Assembly (NCBI GenBank): GCA_028386065.3
Contig: JAKUCV010003555.1
Span: forward strand, 75,238-139,237
DNA from: Turnera subulata
Taxonomy: Eukaryota > Streptophyta > Magnoliopsida > Malpighiales > Passifloraceae
Direction: 5' to 3'
Length of the DNA stretch: 64,000 nucleotides
The notes beneath the pieces are model-generated. The model had not been told where the DNA came from. It ran no database searches and worked only from the letters and a program-made list of their open reading frames with translations. The position numbers were made by a program, and so were the translations under genes. The first letter of the stretch is position 1. Each line of letters begins with the position of its first letter. Positions 33,825-44,937 of this stretch are shown piece by piece.

Positions 33825-34480
33825 GTTATATTTGCTGTGTTTTGCTAAATGACCATTATACCCCTACATTCATGCATTTTCATTCTCGAGAGTTCGCGCC
33901 GAAATTCAAGTTTGGGGGTATCTTCTTCTTCCCGAGATAAGAATGGGAACAGTGGCTGATTTTTCCAGACAATCGGGCGTTCGGACTGATTGGAGTTGTG
34001 TTTTGGGATGGCCGAAAAATTTGGGAGTAGTGTTTCATACCCACTTATGGCGGTTGATTGCCTACATCCACCACCTTCTATTACTCCCTCCCTAAATTCC
34101 CTCCATCATGCTCTCCACTTCCCAAAACACACAACCCCAACCGGCCACACCCCCACTTCCCACAAGCACGACCAGATTCACTCCCCAACCCCACACGCTT
34201 CCCACACGTCGCCGACCACACCTTCCAATCCCGTTCTTTCTCTCTCTTTTTATTTTCCTTTATTTTCTTTTCTTTTCTTTCTTTCCCCCCTCACCAACCC
34301 GACACACCCCACCCCAATCCCTAAATCCTCAAATTCCTCGCAATCACCATCACCATGGCGGCGACGGACAATCTTCCTCCTCCCCATTCCATACACCACC
34401 ATCTTTTACCACAACCGACATCAATCCACACCCCATCACTGCCAGATATCCTAGAAGAGGAAACAGAGGAATCCCAATAT
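33825..34480 (+). other. Rest of element E tail, then unassigned C-rich sequence
   Basis: The first 110 bp or so, to about 33935, reach AAGTTTGGGGGTATC, which resembles the polypurine tract at the 3' end of Athila-type interiors. An LTR should follow but the next bases match no LTR in this window. From about 34080 the sequence is very C-rich with CT runs. A frame from ATG 34354 (MAATDNLPPPHSIHHH, ending TGA at about 34501) follows CACCATCACC, but no family is recognised. Overlapping frames at 33990, 34058 and 34108 are low-complexity Pro/Ser/His. The junction with element D code is near 34480-34500. Confidence 0.4.
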
Positions 34481-34489
34481 AACGCTATG

Positions 34490-36077
34490 ACCCAGACTTG
34501 AAAGCCAAAGCGAAATATCCAATTAGTAATTATGTGTCTCATCATAGGTTATCTGAATCTCATACACTCACCATCAGTCAATCATCTACTGTATCTATTC
34601 CTAGTAGTGTGCAGGAAGCTCTAACAAATCCTAGGTGGAAGAAAGCAATGAATGAAGAAATAGAGGCACTCCAAAAGAACAATACATGGGAGCTTGTATA
34701 GTTACCTTAAGGCATGAAAACAGTTGGGTGTAAATGGGTGTTCACAATAAAACTCAAGGCAGATGGAAGCATTGACAGATTCAAAGCAAGGCTTGTAGCG
34801 AAAGGACATACCCAACGATACGGGGTGGACTATCAAGAAACCTTTGCTCTAGTGGCAAAGATCAACACAATTCGCATTTTCATATCCCTTGAATGGAAAC
34901 GAGAATGGCCTTTACATTAGTTTGATGTCAATAATGCATTCCTCAATGGTGATCTAGAGGAAGAAGTCTATATAGAGTTACCTCCTAGAGTCCAACAGAA
35001 TTCCAATAAAAAGAATGTAGTTTGCAAGCTGAAGAGATCGTTGTATGGATTAAAGCAGTCACCAAGAACTTGGTTTGGGAGACTATCAACCACCATGAAG
35101 GAGTTTGGTTACAGAAGAGTAACTCAGATCATACCCTATTCATAAAGCAAAATGAAGGTAAGATGATACCTTTGATTGTATATGTTGATGACATGGTTTT
35201 GACAGGAGATGATCCCAATGAAATAGCAGCTTTGAAGAAGTACTTAGCTACCAAGTTTGAGATGAAAGACTTGGGACAACTCAAGTATTTTCTCGGAATT
35301 GAAGTAGACAGATCCAAGCATGGGATATCTCTCTCTCAACAGAAGTATGTACTAGATCTTCTTAAGGAAACTGGTATGCCTTCTTGCAAATCAGCAGAAA
35401 CACCTATTGAGGTGAATCACAAGCTAGGGATTTTTCCAGAACAAATGCTAACGAATAAAGGTCATTATCAACGTTTGGTTGGCAAGTTGATTTATTTGTC
35501 GCATACGAGGCCAGATATTGCATATGCAGTAAGTGTTGTGAGCCAATTTTTTAGTACACCAAGTGTGGAATATATGGATGCTATTTACAGAATCTTGCGG
35601 TACTTGAAAAACTCGCCAGGAATAGGAATGCTTTTTACAAAGGATGGAAAATCTGGGGTTAAAGACTACATTGATTCTGATTGGGCTGGTGATCAGACAA
35701 CTAAAAGGTCCACTTCAGAGTACTTTACTTTCGTAGATGGTAATTTAGTCACATGGAGAAGCAAGAAAGAAAAAGTTGTTGCAAGATCCAGTGCAAAAGC
35801 TGAATTGCGAGGCATGGCTCATGGTGTCTGTGAATTATTATGGATCAAAAGTATTCTGAAGGATTTAGGGGTAGAGTACAATGAACCTATGAAGTTGCAT
35901 TGTGACAATAAGGCCGCTATTGAGATTGCACACAATCCTGTACAACATGATCGCACCAAGCATGTCGAAGTTGATCGTCATTTTATCAAAGAGAAATTGG
36001 ATGACAAGGTTATCAGCTTTTCTTTTGTCAAATCCGAAGATCAATTAGCAGATGTATTGACGAAAACAGTTTCATGA
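34490..36077 (+). pseudogene. Copia reverse transcriptase and RNase H (element D)
   Basis: The reading resumes with KYPISNYVSHHRLSESH, then [57 protein letters not shown] and DYQETFALVAK. The RT catalytic box YVDDMVLTGDD lies at about 35180-35212. RNase H shows YIDSDWAGD, RSSAKAEL and CDNKAAIEIA with its acidic residues present, ending LADVLTKTVS then TGA at 36075. Stops at 34699 and 34918 and a shift near 35020 break the frame. The last 351 codons (from 35022) are open. Confidence 0.9.
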
Positions 36078-36130
36078 AAGATTCCATTCCACAATTGACA
36101 AATTGGGCATGATAAACATCTATGCGCCAA

Positions 36131-36316
36131 CTTGAGGGGAGTGTGGCATGATTGACGCATGATTTACGACTTGATTATTAATTGTGAAAATTCCTATAAT
36201 TATCATGATGTAATTACTTTTCCTTTGTCATACCGTGTAAATTTGTATATATAGGGATGTCTGACATAAAAAATATCTAAAAAATTCTCTAAAAATCCAT
36301 GTTTATGGATTCAACA
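36131..36316 (+). repeat. Polypurine tract and 3' LTR of element D
   Basis: CTTGAGGGGAG (36131-36141) is the polypurine tract. The LTR (36142-36316) begins TGTGGCATGATTG and ends GATTCAACA. TATATATA lies at 36245-36252. The LTR has the same direction as the NCED gene and ends 394 bp before its start codon, so it can supply promoter sequence to that gene. Confidence 0.85.
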
Positions 36317-36710
36317 GGTAATTGTTTTTCCCTCCATATTTTGTGAGACACTTCCAAGAAAGCTCTATCGTGGCACGCATTGGAAGGGGTTGTACAAGTG
36401 GCAATAAGGACTAGGAGTACCCAACATTTGCCTTGGAATAGCAAAATAATGGAGGTAAACTCGGGAGTAAAACAACACCATGCATTTACCTTTTGCCTTT
36501 GGTAATGGAGCAGCCAATCAAATTCTTCAAGCTCAGCACCCACGTGTCTTTAGCTCCTAAATTTATACCCGCCATTTGAAACATTGTACTTCAAACTCGG
36601 TACACATAAATAAAGTTCCCTGATATCAAACAAATATGCCCCCTCAAGATTTTTTCACAATACCACTATATACGCTTTCAACTTTTTTTTTTTGGTTTTT
36701 TTTTGCAGGC
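36317..36710 (+). promoter_or_regulatory. NCED proximal promoter / 5' leader
   Basis: This is the only non-transposon sequence upstream of NCED in the window. It contains CACGTGTC at 36541-36548, an ABA-response element with a G-box core (ACGTGTC). A poly-T tract followed by TTTTGCAG (36701-36708) directly before the start codon is an excellent 3' splice site, so a 5'-UTR intron is possible. A matching donor-like ACAG/GTAATT lies at 36314-36323, at the LTR edge. Neither splice is proven. Confidence 0.55.
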
Positions 36711-38567
36711 ATGCAACTCTCTAATTTAGCCAACCCACTGCCCTCAAATCCTAAAAAACATACCCCAATTCACGGCCTTGCAAAGCAAAATCAGGGGAGA
36801 GGTTCATTAGTTACTTGCAACATTCTCATCAACCATTTCAGGAGAACAATCAACCATAATAATGAGTATCAAGAAGAAGTTTCACTCGCATCGCCAACAT
36901 ATCGGTCAGAATTGCAACCATCTTTGTTTAAAGTTCAGGCCATAGCCATTTCACCCCAGAAAAGTAAGTACCCTAGTCATTTTAACCCACTTCAAAAGCT
37001 TGCTGCTACATTCTTGAACAAAATTGAGGCTTTGCTTGTCATACCATTAGAGAAAACTCACCCCTTACCCAAAACTATTGACCCATCGGTTCAAATATCG
37101 GGTAACTTCGCCCCGGTCGGGGAGTGTCCAGTTCATCACGGTTTAGAAGTGGTGGGCCAGATTCCAGAAAGCTTGTGTGGGGGCGTTTACTTAAGGAACG
37201 GCGCCAATCCCATGCATGCACCCACAGGTGGACACCACTTATTTGACGGTGACGGCATGATTCACGCCGTTACTTTCGGGTCTCGTAACCGAGCCAGTTA
37301 TTGTTGTCGGTACACCCTTACGAGCCGGTTGGAGCAGGAAGCCGAATTGGGCCGACCTGTGTTTCCCAAGCCGATAGGGGAGCTGCATGGTCACTTGGGT
37401 TTGGCTCGGTTGGCGCTGTTTATGGCTCGGGCCGGAGTCGGCTTGGTTGACCCGACGCGTGGCGCGGGTGTAGCAAATGCAGGGCTCGTGTATTTTAATG
37501 GCCGCTTGTTGGCCATGTCAGAAGATGATCTTCCTTACCATATCAAGATGAAGGATGATGGTGATCTGGAAACAATCGGACGGTTCAGCTTCCATGGGCA
37601 ACTTGATTGTCCTATGATCGCGCATCCTAAGGTGGATCCAGTTACTGGTGAGCTCCATGCACTGAGTTACAACGTTGCTAGTAAACCATACTTGAAGTAC
37701 TTTTGTTTTGATGCTTTTGGTAAAAAGACACGGGGCATGGATGTTACATTGGCCCAGCCAACTATGATCCACGACTTTGCCATAACAGAGAATTTTGTGG
37801 TGATCCCGGATCATCAAGTTGTGTTCAAGTTGTCCGAGATGATCCGGGGCGGGTCACCCGTTGTTTGTGATCGTAATAAGACTTCCCGGTTTGGGGTCTT
37901 GCCAAAAAATGACGCTGAAGAATCGGAGATTCAATGGATTGACGTGCCAAATTGTTTTTGCTTCCATTTGTGGAGTGCATGGGAAGAAAATACTACAATT
38001 GGTGATAAAATAGTTGTTGTGATCGGGTCCTGCATGGACCCGCCCGACTCGATCTTCAACGAATCGGTCCATACCGTTAGGAGTGAGTTATCCGAGATTC
38101 GGTTGAATTTGAGCACGGGAGAGTCAACCAGGCGGGTTATTGTGTTTGGTATGAATTTGGAAGCGGGTCAAGTGAACCGGAAAATATTGGGTCAGAAAAC
38201 CCGGTTTGTGTACTTGGCAATAGCAGAGCCTTGGCCCAAGTGTAGTGGCTTCGCAAAGGTTGATTTGGAGACAAATGAGGTGACAAGATTTATGTACGGT
38301 GCTGGGAGGTTTGGTGGTGAGCCATGTTATGTGCCAAAAGGTGAAGATTTTGGTATTAGAAATTGTGGGAGTGATGATGGGGAAGGCTTTGTAATGAGTT
38401 TTGTGAGAGATGAGAAGGAAGAAAGGTCTGAATTGGTGATAGTGGAAGCATCGACAATGGTACAAGTGGCTTCAGTGAGGTTGCCCACCAGAGTGCCTTA
38501 CGGGATTCATGGTACTTTTGTCTGTGGGGATGAATTGAAAGGACAAAATGTGTGTTCATTGCTATAG
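36711..38567 (+). CDS. NCED: 9-cis-epoxycarotenoid dioxygenase, chloroplast (ABA biosynthesis)
   Basis: This plastid non-haem iron enzyme cleaves 9-cis-violaxanthin or 9'-cis-neoxanthin to xanthoxin, the committed step of ABA synthesis. From the chosen start it is 618 codons without introns, as is usual for NCEDs. Motifs include [16 protein letters not shown] (amphipathic membrane-binding helix), [39 protein letters not shown] and [15 protein letters not shown]. The four iron-binding histidines are visible: H305 (IAHPKVD), H354 (MIHDFA), H419 (CFHLW) and H600 (YGIHGTF). The first 80 or so residues are Ser/Asn/Lys/Pro-rich, as expected of a transit peptide. An in-frame ATG at 36636 would add 25 residues encoded by a poly-T tract with a splice-acceptor shape, so I prefer 36711. 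The sequence resembles the NCED6/NCED5 side of the family more than NCED3, but that is a judgement by eye. Confidence 0.95.
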   Translation: MQLSNLANPLPSNPKKHTPIHGLAKQNQGRGSLVTCNILINHFRRTINHNNEYQEEVSLASPTYRSELQPSLFKVQAIAISPQKSKYPSHFNPLQKLAATFLNKIEALLVIPLEKTHPLPKTIDPSVQISGNFAPVGECPVHHGLEVVGQIPESLCGGVYLRNGANPMHAPTGGHHLFDGDGMIHAVTFGSRNRASYCCRYTLTSRLEQEAELGRPVFPKPIGELHGHLGLARLALFMARAGVGLVDPTRGAGVANAGLVYFNGRLLAMSEDDLPYHIKMKDDGDLETIGRFSFHGQLDCPMIAHPKVDPVTGELHALSYNVASKPYLKYFCFDAFGKKTRGMDVTLAQPTMIHDFAITENFVVIPDHQVVFKLSEMIRGGSPVVCDRNKTSRFGVLPKNDAEESEIQWIDVPNCFCFHLWSAWEENTTIGDKIVVVIGSCMDPPDSIFNESVHTVRSELSEIRLNLSTGESTRRVIVFGMNLEAGQVNRKILGQKTRFVYLAIAEPWPKCSGFAKVDLETNEVTRFMYGAGRFGGEPCYVPKGEDFGIRNCGSDDGEGFVMSFVRDEKEERSELVIVEASTMVQVASVRLPTRVPYGIHGTFVCGDELKGQNVCSLL

Positions 38568-39037
38568 CTACTTATAACCAGGTTGGGTTTTCTATGTCAA
38601 CTGTATATATTTGTTATTTGCCTTGACACTAGAGCTATTTTTATTAGGTTGGATTTGCCTTGTTATGCATTTCTCTATATATTTCTTCTCTCTAGAGAGA
38701 TTAGTAATAGTGTCTCATTGCATAATTGTACCATTCTAAAGCATTACAACTAATTCATTGTATGAAAACTAGAATCATGTAAATGTTCCTTGTGTTTTCC
38801 TTTTGTTATCCTTTCTTGATTTGTTTATCTACTATGCATCTTTCACGAGCTCTTTCTGATTTGTTTACTGCACTGATTTTTAGAAGTATTGCTTCAACAA
38901 GGGTAAAGAAAATCAATTAAGAAGCTCTGCTTACAACTATACAAATATATATTTTTTTTTGATAACAACAACTATACAAATATTGTCTAGACAATTTTTG
39001 CAACATTTACATTGAGCATACATGAGAATGCTGGCCC
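38568..39037. other. Intergenic space between convergent NCED and kinase genes
   Basis: It should hold both 3' UTRs. Plus-strand AT-rich sequence with possible polyadenylation signals follows the NCED stop. A run TATATATTTTTTTTTTG lies near 38946. No other feature was seen. Confidence 0.6.
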
Positions 39038-42000
39038 TCATCTCACTGCCAGATTATGTCTTCTTGGTTGGACTGCCATGGACATAGCACGCAGCCTCTT
39101 CCTTATCTCTGTAAAAGACGGCCTGGATTCCGGATCGAAAGACCAGCACTCCTCCATCAACTTTCTCCATTCAGGGTCACAGTTCGCTGGTATTGGAGGC
39201 CTGAGCGTGTTGCTAACAATTCCTCCTGCAGTCAATAGTTTGCAAGGTAAGCGTCCTCCTCTGTTAAGAGTTACTTAAGACAATAAGGAAGTAATATGAC
39301 AATGTATCTACTGGTGCAAAGAATTATTATCGATTAAGCTTTGAGAACTTTTGAACTCAATGAGAGAGAGTTACATTACAGAACCAAAACAAGATTTTCA
39401 GACAGAATCTAGCTGGACGGGCAGAAGTGTACAGCGAGTTTCTAAAGTTTACTGGTCCCGTGAGATCCCGATTTGCATAATATTGTCCAAAAACAGGAGC
39501 AAGGTACGTATAATTGCATATATTATTGGAAAACTATGGATTCATCCGAGATAAGAGAAATCTACAGGGGATAGTGGAACCTCAGGTTTTTGGCAGAGAA
39601 ATTTATGTTTCTCCACCGTTTTTCTTTCCACTATATAAATTCCTAGTAAAAAAGTGAAGGTACCAGGAGTTAACAGTTAACTGTGGCCAAAATTAGAGAA
39701 AGAGACCAAAGATGAAACTTCTAGCGATTCCATTGATGAAATTTTCCTGATGCTCCTTCTCTTACAAATTTTTAGCTTTCTAAAAGTACTTTCTCAATAT
39801 TATGATGAACTTGGGAAATGATGGTACCATACAATTTTAAATTTTAAGTTTGAAGGAAAAAGAGGGAATATAAGAAGGATTCAGAAAATATATCCCATAG
39901 TTGCCTCTCAATGTTTTCTGTACTTAAAAAGTAGACAGCTGCGACTCGCAACTCACAAGGGTTTAATGGCAAAGTTTAGATAAGAGAAGGGAGAAACTAT
40001 GGGAGAAATCGAGATAAGGCTTCACCTATTATGGCTCCACAGTGCATGTCGGCATATGGCTCCTCACCTGTCTGGATCTCCCACATTGCAACACCAAATG
40101 AGAAGACATCAACCTGGACAGAACAGCAGAGTTACATTTTTTTGTGTGTCAACTACAAGGCATAGATTTGAAGGTACAAGTCACGAATTCGAGTCCCACC
40201 TTCAACATCAACTAGTATAAAAGAAACAAGTATTATCGTGACGTCTAACCTTCTCTGATACTCGGTTGCTATTTCCATCCAGTAACTCAGGTGCCATCCA
40301 GGGAAGAGTTCCACGAACACCACCAGATACAAGCGTATTGCGTTTAATTTTTGACAGTCCAAAATCAGCAACCTAAGAACCGCGTAAGGTTAATCAGGTG
40401 AATGCCACCATGCGCTTGCATATTATGAAAAATGAAGGACAAACGGAAGAAAACAATTCTTAAAACAGAATCCATCATGCTAGTAGTTGATCAGAATAGG
40501 CATGGATGCAGTTTAGAGGATGAATAAACATTAAGTTAAAGCAGAGTTGTTTATTCAACAATTTACCTTGCATACAGGTCTATGGGAATCCTTCAAATTA
40601 ACAAGCAAATTGTCACATTTCAAATCGAAATGGATGATATCTTTCACATGTAGATACTCCATGCCAAAAGCTGCATCCAGTGCGATCGCAAGCTTCTTTC
40701 GACGATCAAGAGCTCTGCAAGTTGAAGACTTCATGCGTCTTTGCCCACAGTCAAGGTCAGAAATACAAGGGAACATATGATATTGGCAACTCACCTACCC
40801 TTCTTCTGTAGAACACGCCTCAAGGATCCATCCACCAGGTACTCGGTAACGGTTGCCATTGTTCCGTCGGGTCCATCAGGTACTATACCATAAAATGCAA
40901 GCACATTTGGATGGTGAAGAGTCGACAAGATCCTGGCCTCTCTCCAAAAGTCTTTAATCTGTGCAAAAGGCATCAGGAGGAGGGCTTCAAAATTCACACT
41001 GGAAAAGGAAACTCTTAATACTACCAAAGATTTAGGGACCAACTGTCTATTCTACGCATATTATATATCCTTTCAATTCGGCTCTCCACTCTGGAAAATA
41101 CTATCATGCATCTATTTTTGATCAAACAAAACGTAAAGCCAAAGAAAAGGGAAGGTCAAGGACCCACCAGCCGCTCTTGCTCTGATGATCTGCCACAGAA
41201 GCAGCTATTTTTGATCCTCTTGATAGCAACATCGGTACCTCTCCACTTCCCAAAGTAAACTGTTCCAAATGTTCCAGATCCTAATTCTGTCACTTCTTCG
41301 ATGTCAGAGTCCTTTATGATCTGCATATCAGCCTCTGAAGCACTTAGTTGGACTAGTACGTTGAAATGAAGTTTTTGATTCTTGGAATTTACAAATAAAA
41401 TAAATTTAAAAGCGATAACAAGAGCTAGGTTCAGATGGAGGTTTGATGGATGTTTGATGTTAGATAATGATATACATTGAAGGGCTTAGTAGCAGAATTT
41501 GCACATATTTACGACGCCATATTAATAGTAGGGATTTGAATTACTTATCAGATACAATACTGATTAAAGAATATGCATCCTGCTCACAGTATGACTTTTG
41601 TTCCGAATTTTTTTTTTCTGACACGGTAACATGGAATTAATTATCTATATATATTGTAAGAGGCATTTGATCAGGATGCTTATCACCTCTCTTCAACACC
41701 AGAGGATAATATATGGCTTTCGGTATTTATTCCAAAAGTTTCCATCTTCTAAACCATAAAATATTGTAGATTGGAGAAGCTTCTAAAGCCTTTGAGAATT
41801 TCTGCTTCAGACATATCCTTTGAAAATAAGGTTCAAATAGATGTTCAAAAAAAAAAAAAAAAAAGTTTCAAATTTGTTGTCAAATGAATTCATCCCAGTA
41901 TCACGTATGCGGAGCATCGATGGCAGAGTTTTACTATTCTATATCATGACAGGCAGTTCTCGTGAGTGTATTGTAATAAATATAATAATCCAAACAAACT

Positions 42001-44937
42001 ATGGTTGGATATCAAATAGGCATCCCAACTAACTCTTCAACATATTCTGTACAGTCAATCGTAAGAACGCTATGGAGACAGTATACTTAAGCCGGCATTT
42101 AAGAGAAAAGAAGGAAATTTTAACCTGCAAACCATAGATCCCTGCTTCTATTTCAGCCATTGCAGCATCAGATATCAATTCTTCCCCTTCTTTCGCAGAA
42201 CTTCGCTGAACCTATAACAGAAAGATTAGTAGTTGATCAAAATGTTACCAGCACGCAGAAGATAACAGTATCTTTTCCTTCTAACGAAAAGAATATCCAA
42301 CAAACGGAAGAATGATACCTTGAATTCAAATTCTTCACCCGAGCTTTCTCCTTCTGCAGCTCCATCCGACTGAAATTCATGTGCAGGTTCTTCTTCTATG
42401 ATGGGGACAACTTTTGAAGACTCGGGAATATCTGGAATTGTTGTTCCAGTAACATCTTCTACAGTTATAACGGGCTCCGGCACTAGAGTCCCTTGATCAT
42501 CATTCAGTGGCTGTGACCGGAGAGATTGAAAAATTTCAGGTCCAGTGACCTCTGGCTCCCGGATCTTATAGTCTCTTTCATCATTCGAGGAGATTGAGTA
42601 CCGCGCAAATACAGATGTTCCCATTTTCATTCCTTCATAGGATTGTTCCTGGCTGCTTGCATTTCCAATCTTGCAGTCAGAGCAGTTTATAGAGCCTTTA
42701 TCACCTAAAGAAGCCACTCTACTTGAAGCGGAATTAGTGGCTGATTTCTGGCACATATGTCAAGAAATTGAGTTTCATTTTCATGCAGGTCTTTTCTCAA
42801 ATTGTTAAAAAAAAATTTCAACTGAGAAAATTATGCTTACAGAGTCTGGAGTACATTGTTGTTGGTTGTCTAATTCCTGGGAAGTAGAGGAGATATGTCC
42901 AGAAAGCATATAGGTTACCGGTTGATCAACTATTATCTCACATGTCTGGGTCCTTGTAAGAGTTTGCCCCTCGATGAATTTGTCAGAATCACCTGCGCTT
43001 GACCGTTGAACATGGGGGTGCTCCTTCGTAGCATAGCCAGAATCTTCAAGAGTATTAGCTGTTCTGCAATAAACCACTCTTGAAGATTCTTGCGAATCTT
43101 GTGGGCGGTAATAAGGAAAACCTGTTCGGTCATTCAAATTCTGCAAGTCCTCAAGAATCATGGCTTTATCATTTGATGTAGCTCTAGCATTTCCTTCTTC
43201 CTTTGAAGTACTAAGAGCTATGTTACTACAGTTTGACGCTTCTTGATTCAAGTAGAAATTGCTTACTGGCTGCAAACAATGCTTGTATTCACGGTTAGCA
43301 TCTTGGTTGTTCTTGCCGGTTGTTATTTCATGCCAGTTTGGCCCTTCTCGAGAAGAATTTGACAGCTCAGGTGGTGATGCTGAGTTTTCTCTTCCATAAT
43401 TTCTTAGGAGCTTTGAGATTACTTCATCCTCAAAACTCCTTTGTGGACCCCTTCCATGTGCCTCCAACCTCGAGCCAGAATATGTCCTTCCAATGTTTCT
43501 GTCGGCATTCGAATAGGTCTGAGGCATAAATTGGTGAGGCAGGAATTCTCCACTAGGGGTACGTCTGTGAAAAAGCAACCCCAATTGTTCATTTCTTTGA
43601 TCAGATTCTACCACATATTGACTTGGATGATGACCATTTACCATTTGGAATGGCACATGAGAGACATCATTATAAGCATTTGGATAATAGAGATTGTCAT
43701 ATACAATATTATCCAAGGGGACAACCCTGGGGCTTTGATTAGCCTCTGCCCGTATACTATCACCGGCGGCGGCGGGTAGCACACTAGAAATGTTATGATC
43801 TATATCCCTAACTGTGACTGGAGATAAAGGAGGAGAAGGACATAATGACTTTCCTTGAACGTGGAAAGGAGTGAAAAAGTAACCAGCAGGTCCTGCATAA
43901 TTGGAGGAAGTGGGGCTATCTAAATAAACAGGAGTAGGAGACTCTACACCAACACCTGAAGCAGTTCTCAATAGGCTTCTTTTGCTTGACAAACCCTTCG
44001 CAGGAGAACTGGAATCTACCATGCTGTTAACAGCTGCAACATAATGGTAATCAGCATCAGTCTGGTGCTCAAACGAGTTTGGGCTCTGAGGTTCACTTGT
44101 AGGAACAAGAAATATACGCAGCTTTTGCGAGCCTCCACGTCTTTCCAACTGTAGATATTCCTCGGTCATATTATGAAGATCTTCATCAGAAGTGACAGAG
44201 ATAAGTGCATCAAGATCCTCTCCAGGGAGCTGGTACTTGATTGTATGAGCTTGGTTACAAATTCCTGAAGTTTTCTTCACAAGTTCTTCCCACCTGATAT
44301 TCCTCCTGAGGGATAGAATTCGTGTTTCTCCACCAACATATCTAAGCTTCCCATCATTTGGTCTTGGTAATATTCTTCCTCCGAAGCTGCATAAGAATTT
44401 CATTTTGTTTGAGAATGCACCTACTGAAACTCCTGTCTCTAGATGTGGAAAAAACTGAGGGTATCCATCCACAATCTTAGGGGTGGCTGTACCAGAGGCT
44501 ACTCTATCAGCAGCAGCCATTTCATCTCCGTATCTGCTAGGATGCCTACCACCATACTGACTATAATCCCAGTTGTATCGGCTTATACTCTCGGGATAGG
44601 CTCTATTCTCTGCATCATATCCATGTCCTGTCATGGGAACAAAATCTAAGGCATCACATTCAGAGTTTTTTCTCCTTGACCCATGAATGACAGCAGGATC
44701 CTGATAAACCATTTGAGGATTCTGACAGTAGTTGAAACCCTTATGCCCCGGCTGGTTTTGATATGGTACCGGTCTTAAGCCAGCACGGTCATGTAAGAAC
44801 TCGGTAGAGAATTCCTCACCTGTGAGGACACAAAAATTTGTCATATCTCCGTTTGCATTAACTATGTGAGGTGCAATTGTGGATGCCCTTCTGCGCAAGT
44901 ACCGCTGGTGAGAACCACTGTCATGATCTGAAATCAT
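39038..44937 (-). CDS. PB1-domain Raf-like protein kinase (MAPKKK-type, group B4), nine coding exons
   Basis: Exons read from GT/AG borders are 44937-42841, 42747-42319, 42211-42125, 41320-41168, 40958-40795, 40714-40567, 40372-40250, 40113-40026 and 39225-39038. They add to 3477 nt in one frame, giving 1158 residues. Residues about 179-278 form a PB1 domain ([35 protein letters not shown]). A long Ser/Asn-rich region follows. The kinase domain starts near 880: glycine loop GSGTFGTV, K905 in VAIK, HHPN, catalytic loop HFDLKCDN (D1007), DFG (D1029), [11 protein letters not shown], and the end [19 protein letters not shown] instead of HRDLK is normal for this group. In Arabidopsis, B4 Raf kinases with PB1 domains phosphorylate SnRK2s under osmotic stress. 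The N-terminal [15 protein letters not shown] is also typical of the group. A 5'-UTR intron may exist upstream. Confidence 0.92.

Larger units (their letters stand above)
15567..36316 (+). mobile_element. Element D: Ty1/copia retrotransposon split by 16 kb of nested elements
   Basis: The 5' LTR (15567-15764), primer-binding site, gag, protease and integrase lie on the left. RT, RNase H, a polypurine tract and the 3' LTR (36142-36316) lie on the right. Between them is element E with element F inside, plus an unassigned stretch. Flanking bases GTTAA (left) and GGTAA (right) agree at 4 of 5 positions, consistent with an aged target duplication. The two LTRs show clear substitutions and small indels, so D is old. 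Without its inserts it would be roughly 4-5 kb. Confidence 0.85.

Noticed and set aside
34058..34482. Three overlapping Pro/Ser/His-rich open frames
   Set aside because: They are different readings of one C-rich low-complexity stretch and no domain is visible.
36636..36710. In-frame upstream ATG extending NCED by 25 residues
   Set aside because: The extra codons are a poly-T tract ending in TTTTGCAG, a splice-acceptor shape, and the extension is Phe-rich and unlike a transit peptide. The start at 36711 gives a normal NCED length.
42805..42840. Extension of the first kinase exon into [11 protein letters not shown]
   Set aside because: A good GT donor (CT/GTAAGC) at 42840 joins in frame to the AG acceptor before 42747, and all nine exons then give one frame.
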